Assembly: GCA_903842755.1 (NCBI GenBank)
Contig: CAIMNF010000576.1
Location: 1 to 6,196, forward strand
DNA from: Oligoflexia bacterium
GTDB taxonomy: Bacteria > Bdellovibrionota > UBA1018 > CAIMNF01
Reading direction: 5' to 3'
DNA length: 6,196 nt
Part shown: in pieces, positions 1 to 5,318 of the stretch
Numbering within the stretch: position 1 is the first letter of the stretch
Layout of the letters: each line of letters begins with the position of its first letter
Made by a program: the position numbers and the translations under genes
Notes under the pieces: generated by a model
Databases searched by the model: none
What the model was told of the DNA's origin: nothing
Seen by the model: only the letters and a program-made list of their open reading frames with translations

Positions 1-55
1 CAATTTTCATTTTAATTTCTATCCTAATCTAGGAAAATACCAATCTCAATACGAA
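1..55. other. Spacer downstream of cysS, no gene seen
   Basis: This short A/T-rich stretch follows the cysS stop codon, which lies on the minus strand. It holds a small perfect hairpin (TCCTA at 22-26, loop ATC, TAGGA at 30-34). The hairpin is only 5 bp and no T tract follows it in either direction, so I do not call it a terminator. No reading frame of note is visible. Confidence 0.5.
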
Positions 56-1573
56 TCAGCGTCGCTTCCAAGTCGTCCCTTGCGGGGAATCTTTAATTTC
101 AATTCCAGCAGCCAACAACAAATCGCGAATTTCGTCCGAGCGCTTAAAATTCTTTTCCAATCGTACTTGCTTGCGCTCCTCTAATAACAGGCTGACCTCG
201 GCCTCGGTCATAACCTTTTGGCCTTCATTTTCGGCGCGCAGCACTTTAATTTCTTCTAGCTTTTTTAAAACCGTTTCGCTGCGGGCACGCCCTACTCCAA
301 TCACGGATCCGATTTCTTCTTCCAGCACTTTAATCCACTCGTTTGCCGCTAAAATCGCGCCTGAGGTATTCTCTGCATTCGGATGGGCCAAGCACCGATT
401 CCATTCTCGCGTTAACGTAAAAAACTCCGAAAGGGCACCCGCAGTATTTAAATCATTGCAATAGTGATCCCTAATGGCGGACCTTGTCCGCTCACACTCC
501 ATTAAAAACCCTCCCCACACTTGTTCCGCCATAGGGTCGGGGAGCGAGATTTTCTTCTCGCGCAGTTTTTCGGCTTTTTCTTTGGCTTCGTATATCCGGG
601 CTAAGGCGGTGACGGCGTGGTCCACTGCCTCACCATTAAAATCCAAGCTCGACCGATAATGTACGCTCAACATCACCATGCGCGCGACTTCGCCTCCGTA
701 GTGCGCTAAAAAATCACGAGCACTGACAATATTTCCCAAGCTCTTGGACATCTTTTCGCCCGATAAATTTAAAAACGCGTTGTGCAACCAAACTTTTGCA
801 TAGGGTTGTGCGCCGGTTGCCGCTTCGGACTGAGCAATCTCGTTTTCATGATGAGGAAAAATTAAATCAACTCCGCCGTGGTGAACATCCATCTGCGCCC
901 CAAGCCATTTACAAGCCATGGCCGAGCATTCAATATGCCATCCGGGGCGCCCTTTTGCCCAAGGACTGCTCCAGCTGGGTTCGCCGGGCTTTGCAGGTTT
1001 CCAGAGCGAAAAATCAAGGGGGTTTCGCTTTTTAGGATTCACCTCTACGCGTTGTCCCGCCTGCAACTCATCTAATGGTTTATTCGAGAGGCTTCCGTAC
1101 GATTTAAACGAATCAATCGAAAAGAAAACCTCACCCTCGTCCGTGACGTAGCCGTGCTGATGTTGGAGGATCTGCTCGATCATCGTTACAATTTCGGGCA
1201 AGTGATCGGTGACTTTGGTCTTGTGCGTCGGCTCCTCCATCAGGGCCAAAGCGTAATCTTGCTCTACACTCGTGATGTACTTTTGTGTGATTGCTTCGAG
1301 GGTTAATTTTTCTTGAATCATTTGACCGATGATTCGGTCGTCAATGTCGGTATAATTTCGAACGTAGGTCACTTTAAAACCCATTTTTTTGAAAAATCTA
1401 AAAATTAAATCCGCCGTCAGTGCCGCGCGTAAATTTCCCACGTGAATGGGCCCATAAACCGTCGGTCCACACGAATAAAACTTTACTTCACCCGGCACTT
1501 GGGGGCTAAAGCGCTCCTTTTTGTGTCCTTTTGAGTTGGTAAAATAAATGGGACGTTCGGTAAGAGTTGCCAT
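56..1573 (-). CDS. cysS: Cysteinyl-tRNA synthetase
   Basis: Class I aminoacyl-tRNA synthetase that charges tRNA-Cys with cysteine using ATP in the cytoplasm. The 505-residue product shows the family signatures: SCGPTVY at 34-40, the HIGH-type motif as HVGN at 44-47, GWHIECSAMA at 211-220, FPHHENEIAQSEA at 239-251 and the KMSKS loop at 274-278. The four zinc ligands of the family are present (Cys35, Cys216, His241, Glu245) with the spacing known from the E. coli enzyme. The C-terminus ends in the usual PQGTTWKRR. It is longer than the 461-residue E. coli protein, mainly in the C-terminal helical part. I chose the ATG at 1571-1573 because family members begin just before the first strand (here PIYF). 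An in-frame ATG at 1631-1633 would add 20 polar residues unlike the family, and has no clear Shine-Dalgarno. It is divergent from carD and appears monocistronic here. Confidence 0.97.
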   Translation of the reverse strand: MATLTERPIYFTNSKGHKKERFSPQVPGEVKFYSCGPTVYGPIHVGNLRAALTADLIFRFFKKMGFKVTYVRNYTDIDDRIIGQMIQEKLTLEAITQKYITSVEQDYALALMEEPTHKTKVTDHLPEIVTMIEQILQHQHGYVTDEGEVFFSIDSFKSYGSLSNKPLDELQAGQRVEVNPKKRNPLDFSLWKPAKPGEPSWSSPWAKGRPGWHIECSAMACKWLGAQMDVHHGGVDLIFPHHENEIAQSEAATGAQPYAKVWLHNAFLNLSGEKMSKSLGNIVSARDFLAHYGGEVARMVMLSVHYRSSLDFNGEAVDHAVTALARIYEAKEKAEKLREKKISLPDPMAEQVWGGFLMECERTRSAIRDHYCNDLNTAGALSEFFTLTREWNRCLAHPNAENTSGAILAANEWIKVLEEEIGSVIGVGRARSETVLKKLEEIKVLRAENEGQKVMTEAEVSLLLEERKQVRLEKNFKRSDEIRDLLLAAGIEIKDSPQGTTWKRR

Positions 1574-1582
1574 ATCCGACTT

Positions 1583-1612
1583 ATCTTGCTTTGTTTGAAT
1601 CGTGGATGTCAA
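1583..1612 (-). promoter_or_regulatory. Weak candidate cysS promoter
   Basis: On the minus strand a perfect TTGACA (plus coordinates 1607-1612) is followed after 18 bases by CAAGAT (1583-1588), which matches the -10 consensus at only three positions. Transcription from it would start within a few bases of the chosen cysS ATG at 1573, giving an almost leaderless mRNA. That would agree with the absence of a good Shine-Dalgarno. The -10 is poor, so another promoter further upstream in the spacer is equally possible. Confidence 0.25.
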
Positions 1613-1652
1613 CTTTTGGTAATAAAAGCACATTCAGACGATCTTCAACAAT

Positions 1653-1690
1653 TTAAACGAGTTTAATTTAATTCAATTGACTTCGTTTAA
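1653..1690. repeat. Spaced inverted repeat in the cysS-carD divergent spacer
   Basis: Two perfect 8-base arms, TTAAACGA at 1653-1660 and TCGTTTAA at 1683-1690, are separated by 22 bases. Their centres lie 30 bp apart, close to three helical turns, so both would face the same side of the DNA. The right arm starts immediately after the carD -35 box. This could be an operator for a dimeric or tetrameric regulator, but the region is A/T-rich and chance cannot be excluded. Confidence 0.3.
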
Positions 1691-1705
1691 TAAGATCGAT
1701 ACACT
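1677..1705 (+). promoter_or_regulatory. Sigma70-like promoter of the carD-family gene
   Basis: TTGACT at 1677-1682 (five of six consensus bases) is followed after the optimal 17-base spacer by TACACT at 1700-1705 (four of six). Transcription would begin near 1712, leaving a leader of about 20 bases that carries the strong Shine-Dalgarno. An alternative -10, TAAGAT at 1691-1696, exists but has no convincing -35 at the right distance. Start-site mapping would settle which is used. Confidence 0.5.
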
Positions 1706-1719
1706 GCTCCTCGCTTTAC

Positions 1720-1726
1720 GGAGGAG
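1720..1726 (+). promoter_or_regulatory. Strong ribosome binding site of the carD-family gene
   Basis: GGAGGAG lies six bases ahead of the ATG at 1733 and fixes that start. GAGGAG (1721-1726) is exactly complementary to CTCCTC at 1707-1712 across an 8-base loop, so in a transcript starting upstream of 1707 the site could fold shut. Confidence 0.85.
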
Positions 1727-1732
1727 ATCGTA

Positions 1733-2215
1733 ATGTTTAAAGTTGGAGAGAGTGCAGTGTATCCCGCCCATGGGATCGCCATCATCAAGCGTATTGATGA
1801 GCGCGAAGTGGGTGGAAAAAAGAAGAGTTTTTATGTCCTACAGGTCATCGAAACACAGATGACCATTATGGTACCGACCGATAATGCCGCGTCCGTTGGA
1901 TTGCGAAGCATTATTTCGGACGAAGACGTCACGAAAGTCTACACCATTCTAAAAATGCGGGATGTAAAGATCGACCAAACCACCTGGAATCGGCGTTATC
2001 GCGATTACATGGAGAAAATCAAAACGGGGTCCATTTATGAAATTGCGGAAGTCTTAAGAGATCTTTTCTTACTGCGACACAGTAAGGATTTATCGTTTGG
2101 CGAACGAAAAATGCTGGATCAGGCGAAAGCCCTGATTGTGAAAGAGATCTCGATTGCCAAACAAACCCAAGAATCAGTCATCGAACAAGTCATTCAAGAG
2201 ATTTTTACGGGATGA
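1733..2215 (+). CDS. CarD/CdnL-family RNA polymerase-binding transcription regulator
   Basis: A 160-residue protein with the two-domain layout of the CarD/CdnL/TRCF family. An N-terminal Tudor-like RNA polymerase-interaction domain spans about residues 1-65 (FKVGESAVYPAHGIAII, then strands through VPTDNAASVGLRSI). A helical C-terminal DNA-binding domain covers about 70-160 and carries the family hallmark LSFGERKMLDQA at 120-131. Trp85 falls where M. tuberculosis CarD has the tryptophan that props open the upstream edge of the transcription bubble. Known members bind the RNA polymerase beta subunit, stabilise open complexes at housekeeping promoters including rRNA, and are often essential. Length matches stand-alone CdnL-type proteins, without the extra DNA-binding region of Myxococcus CarD. 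It has its own promoter and Shine-Dalgarno. Its stop overlaps the start of the protease gene by ATGA, and an intrinsic terminator follows 17 bases after the stop. Family assignment is firm; the regulated promoters are not known from this sequence. Confidence 0.93.
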   Translation: MFKVGESAVYPAHGIAIIKRIDEREVGGKKKSFYVLQVIETQMTIMVPTDNAASVGLRSIISDEDVTKVYTILKMRDVKIDQTTWNRRYRDYMEKIKTGSIYEIAEVLRDLFLLRHSKDLSFGERKMLDQAKALIVKEISIAKQTQESVIEQVIQEIFTG

Positions 2216-3171
2216 TTCGTTTTTGTTTCCTGCACCCCACGATTTTGTTTTTCGTGGGGTGTTTTTATTTTCTATCGGCGTATGGCGAGGAACTGGCTAT
2301 TTACGGAACAAAAGATTCTCGAATGGAGGTTTATTCGGTCGCGAATCCAAACGTATTAAAAATGAGCCGAGCCGTCGCACTGGTTTCAAGCCTAGATTGG
2401 GTTTCAAGCCCCGACGCTTCTGGCAATCGCATTGCGCTTCGGACCCATAACGAAGTACCGAAGACTTCTATCGGCAAGCCAGACCGCCGCCACTTTGCTC
2501 ATCAGGCCATGGCAGGTAACTGCACGTCCTTTCTGATTGATCCCACCCACCTTTTAACGGCAGGCCACTGCTTAGGAGAGCAGCAAGAGTGTCCGTCCCT
2601 TTTTTTTATTTTTGATTATATTGTTCCTACAAAGGAATCGGCCCAAACCAGGTTTGCCCCTGTGATTCATCCGGAACAAGTAAAAACGTGCAAGCAAATC
2701 GTAAAAGAATCTACGGCCTCGGACCATTCGGCCGATTATGCACTCATCGAACTGTCCGAACCTCAGTACGATCGGCCGGCTTTTTCCCTGACTCACGAGA
2801 AAGGCTTACCTTCGCCCGGAACGCGCGTTGCAATGCTTGGCTTTCCCGATGGAAAGCCCATGAAATATACCGACGGTGGAGCGATGGTCTTAGCGTCCCA
2901 TAATCCGGCTCAGCCTTCGATTTTTGTAGATCCCACTCAGTTCGTTACTAATCTAGATTCCTTTGCCGGCAATTCCGGAAGTCCGGTCTTTGACCCCATC
3001 ACTTTTGAAGTCTTAGGAATCATGACCGACGGAGCAGCGGACGAAATTGTGGCAAAAGACCATGGAATCGACGATGCCCATTACCCACTTTTTCCAACTC
3101 CCAAACAAATGAACGATCCGACCCACTTGATGGGCGAGCGGGTTACGGGAATTGGGTTTTTGAATTTATAG
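2212..3171 (+). CDS. Secreted trypsin-fold (S1 family) serine protease
   Basis: A 319-residue predicted exported endopeptidase. The catalytic triad is readable: His119 in LLTAGHC (115-120), Asp175 in SADYALIEL (173-181) and Ser255 in FAGNSGSPVF (251-260). GNSGSP in place of the trypsin GDSGGP recalls V8/glutamyl-endopeptidase-like members, but substrate specificity cannot be read safely. Cys104 and Cys120 flank the His as in the conserved chymotrypsin disulfide, which supports action outside the cytoplasm. Residues 1-25 form a short N-region with Arg3, then a Phe-rich hydrophobic core, ending in LSAYG, and are taken as a signal peptide. About 70 residues between it and the protease core could be a propeptide. 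The ATG overlaps the carD stop (ATGA), suggesting translational coupling; its Shine-Dalgarno is weak. Oddly, the signal-peptide codons contain a strong intrinsic terminator. The first later in-frame ATG (2323, residue 38) would remove the signal peptide and has no good ribosome binding site. Confidence 0.88.
   Translation: MIRFCFLHPTILFFVGCFYFLSAYGEELAIYGTKDSRMEVYSVANPNVLKMSRAVALVSSLDWVSSPDASGNRIALRTHNEVPKTSIGKPDRRHFAHQAMAGNCTSFLIDPTHLLTAGHCLGEQQECPSLFFIFDYIVPTKESAQTRFAPVIHPEQVKTCKQIVKESTASDHSADYALIELSEPQYDRPAFSLTHEKGLPSPGTRVAMLGFPDGKPMKYTDGGAMVLASHNPAQPSIFVDPTQFVTNLDSFAGNSGSPVFDPITFEVLGIMTDGAADEIVAKDHGIDDAHYPLFPTPKQMNDPTHLMGERVTGIGFLNL
2233..2271 (+). terminator. Intrinsic terminator after carD, inside the protease reading frame
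   Basis: CACCCCACGA at 2233-2242 pairs perfectly with TCGTGGGGTG at 2252-2261 across a 9-base T-rich loop. The stem is followed directly by GTTTTTATTTT-type sequence (T tract 2262-2271). The 10-bp GC-rich stem with a T tract is a canonical Rho-independent terminator on the plus strand, suited to ending the carD transcript. It lies wholly within codons 8-20 of the protease gene, so transcription of that gene and of genes behind it must pass through it. Confidence 0.85.
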
Positions 3172-3210
3172 ATTGTTTTCCGTTAAATTAAAATGATACT
3201 TTAGAAGGAA

Positions 3211-4620
3211 ATGACCATCAGGAAATGCGTTGCCATGGTGTTTTTCCTCATGATTTTTACCTCCCTAGAGCAGGGACTTGCCCAAAGCAACACACCCGCA
3301 GCGACTACGGATCACGATAGCGCACCCGAGATTCTCACCCTTAAAATGGCCATCGAGCGCGCCATGGAAAATAATCTGGATTTAAAAGAAAATAAATTAA
3401 GCCTGCAGGCGTCTGAAATAAATTACGACAATGCATGGGACCAGATGTACATGCCGCAGATCAGCTTAATTCTGAACTCAAACGCCGCTAAAACCTTGGC
3501 GAACCTTCCAGGAGGCGAGTATGGGACAGCGAACAATAACAACGGTTACCCCTCTTCCAGCGCGCAGATTGCGTTGGGTCAGTACAATTTATACAATTTT
3601 GGGAGAGACAAGCTCGTCTTTGATCAAGCAAAGTTAGATTGGAAGAGAAACCAAGAAATTTACGAAGAACAACGCCGCGCTACTCGGTTCCAAACCATCA
3701 ACGCCTTTTGGGCACTGAAAAGTCATATGGACAAATTGAATGCCTATGAGCGTTCTGTTGAAATGGCAAATGCGATTGTAAATTTGCAAAGATCGCGAGC
3801 GGCATTGCAAAAAGCGAATTGGACCGATGTAGATTCGTCATCCTTTGACTTGGTCACTACCAAAAACCTAAGAGATCAAGCCCAGTCGGACGTGAAGGCC
3901 GCGCTATTTACGCTCAACGTCCTTTTGGGCGATGAAGTCGGCAAGCGGTACGAGATCGACGAAGAAGTCGTCTTTTTGCCAATAAAAGTAACGGAAGACG
4001 TTCTCTACGAAACCTACTTGAAAGAATCACCCAACATGAAGTCGGCCGTTCGCGACCTCCTCAAATCGCAGCTCGCCTTAGAGCTGACGGAGAAGAATCT
4101 TCTCCCTCTGCCGACCGTAAAATTTAGTGGCGTCACGGTAGGTTATGGAAACAATGCTTATGGCGGTTCGATGAGTGGATTTACCCAATCCGCAGGTGCA
4201 AGTAACTTTGACATTTCGGCAGGAATTAATCTGACCGTTCCCTTGACCGGACCCGGCGGTTTATTCGGAAGAAGAACCGTGCGCCTTTCCGAAATTCAAA
4301 AAGAAACAACCGAAGTTCATATTCGAAACATTGCAAATAAAGACCGGCAATCCATTTTTCAATTTGTCCAAAGTATCCGTCAGTTTGAAAAAACAGTGGA
4401 CAATAATCAGCAAGGTTACAAAAACAGCATTAACGTCCTTGAAAATGTTTTTGAACGATTTATGCGCCACGAACAAGTGAGCCGCCTTGAAATTCGCGAT
4501 GCCATTAGCCAAGCCCGAGATTCAGAAACCGCCCTCACGGATGCGATTCTTACTCATTTAAGCTATAAAACCCAATTGGCCGCCTTTATTGGAGTCGATT
4601 ACCTCCCCCGAATGGAATAA
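3211..4620 (+). CDS. TolC-family outer-membrane efflux/export channel protein
   Basis: A 469-residue protein of the outer-membrane efflux protein (TolC/OEP) family. Such proteins trimerise into an outer-membrane barrel with a long periplasmic helical tunnel and work with inner-membrane pumps and adaptors. Residues 1-24 are a signal peptide (MTIRKC, hydrophobic stretch, cleavage after GLA). There is no lipobox cysteine, unlike OprM-type channels. Mature protein begins the first OEP repeat with LTLKMAIERAMENNLDLKENKLSLQASEI (about 43-71), the usual opening motif. Long helices follow at about 130-240, a second repeat at about 265-460, and glycine-rich barrel-like strands near 305-350. The ATG at 3211 keeps a positively charged signal-peptide start; the next Met (3235) would lose it. 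AAGGAA abuts this ATG, closer than ideal. The gene follows the protease by 39 bases and overlaps the next gene by TAATG. No ABC/RND pump or adaptor is in view, so the transported substrate is unknown. Confidence 0.88.
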   Translation: MTIRKCVAMVFFLMIFTSLEQGLAQSNTPAATTDHDSAPEILTLKMAIERAMENNLDLKENKLSLQASEINYDNAWDQMYMPQISLILNSNAAKTLANLPGGEYGTANNNNGYPSSSAQIALGQYNLYNFGRDKLVFDQAKLDWKRNQEIYEEQRRATRFQTINAFWALKSHMDKLNAYERSVEMANAIVNLQRSRAALQKANWTDVDSSSFDLVTTKNLRDQAQSDVKAALFTLNVLLGDEVGKRYEIDEEVVFLPIKVTEDVLYETYLKESPNMKSAVRDLLKSQLALELTEKNLLPLPTVKFSGVTVGYGNNAYGGSMSGFTQSAGASNFDISAGINLTVPLTGPGGLFGRRTVRLSEIQKETTEVHIRNIANKDRQSIFQFVQSIRQFEKTVDNNQQGYKNSINVLENVFERFMRHEQVSRLEIRDAISQARDSETALTDAILTHLSYKTQLAAFIGVDYLPRME

Positions 4621-5315
4621 TGAATCCACTTTTAATTTACCTGCTTTTTGCGAGCTGCCTTTTGACTTCGGAAGTCCATGCAACCTCGGTCAATGACTTG
4701 ATTCAGAGTTCTACGCTATCATCACCGAACGCTCCAAACCATGCGCACGGTTGGGTGGAGATTAACTCCCAAACCAACATCAATCTCTCAGAAAAAGGGG
4801 TCACGGTGGGCGCGGGGTACCGTTGGAACTTGTTCGGAGTTGATTTAAGAGGAACGATCGCACAAACCACGTTTGGATCGATTCATGGACTCACGGATGC
4901 AAATCAAAATACCAGCGCTGGATTTACAACATCAAGCACGGGGGCACAATCCAATTTACCGAGATCTGCAACGGACACTTGGAATTACTCCACTCTCCAA
5001 CCAGGATTTTCCATTCTTTCCCGATGGATGCCAATGTCGCTACCTTTATTTTACCAGCGCGCGCGCGTGGGCTTCGAGTGGGGAAGTTTCGCTGATCAGG
5101 TGAATCAGCTGAATTTTACCGGATATCTTTTTACTTGCGAAACGTCGCTCATGCTTGAACTCGGCCAACATAGCCCGTGGATGGTCGCAGGAACTTTATA
5201 TTGGAAAACGGGGAACCTGGTCCTGAATAGCAATGACGCAACGCTTACGCCGGAGGACAAACATTTGGCGGTGAATTGGTTGGGGTTGTCGGCTGGCCTA
5301 CTTTATTCTTTTTGA
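4620..5315 (+). CDS. Small exported protein, probable outer-membrane beta-barrel, function unknown
   Basis: I do not recognise the family. The 231-residue product starts with a signal peptide (MNPLLIYLLFASCLLTS, likely cleavage after VHA at 19-21). FASC at 10-13 vaguely resembles a lipobox, but Phe at -3 makes lipidation unlikely. The mature part has alternating polar/hydrophobic strands rich in Gly, Trp and Tyr (for example VTVGAGYRWNLFGVDLRGTI, then later WMVAGTLYWKTGNLVL), and it ends LGLSAGLLYSF. A terminal Phe after a strand is the typical C-terminal signature of barrel proteins inserted by the BAM machinery, so the protein is probably intact although a mobile element follows closely. 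A Thr/Ser/Asn-rich stretch at about 95-125 looks like a surface loop. Its start shares one base with the TolC-like stop (TAATG), so translation is probably coupled and the two proteins may act together. Whether it modifies the channel or is only co-transcribed is not shown. Confidence 0.75.
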   Translation: MNPLLIYLLFASCLLTSEVHATSVNDLIQSSTLSSPNAPNHAHGWVEINSQTNINLSEKGVTVGAGYRWNLFGVDLRGTIAQTTFGSIHGLTDANQNTSAGFTTSSTGAQSNLPRSATDTWNYSTLQPGFSILSRWMPMSLPLFYQRARVGFEWGSFADQVNQLNFTGYLFTCETSLMLELGQHSPWMVAGTLYWKTGNLVLNSNDATLTPEDKHLAVNWLGLSAGLLYSF

Positions 5316-5318
5316 ACT

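Noticed and set aside
171..1151. Several plus-strand open frames of 61-97 codons opposite cysS
   Set aside because: They lie antisense to a well-conserved synthetase, lack ribosome binding sites and encode no recognisable domain; they are shadows of the real gene.
2382..2410. Direct repeat GGTTTCAAGCC at 2382-2392 and 2400-2410, period 18 bases
   Set aside because: Two copies only, inside the protease gene and encoding VSSLDW/VSSPDA; a small in-frame duplication at most, with no sign of an array or mobile element.
2154..2450. A 98-codon plus-strand frame bridging the carD end and protease start
   Set aside because: It overlaps two well-supported genes in another frame, crosses the terminator and has a low-complexity Arg/Phe-rich product with no motif.
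2600..2607. Run of eight T in the protease gene, a possible slippage or phase-variation tract
   Set aside because: It encodes Phe in an intact frame with the triad on both sides, and a single 8-base tract is weak evidence for phase variation.
3173..3200. TTGTTT and GATACT as a promoter for the TolC-like gene
   Set aside because: Both boxes match the consensus poorly and the start would fall almost on the ATG; transcription from upstream is simpler.
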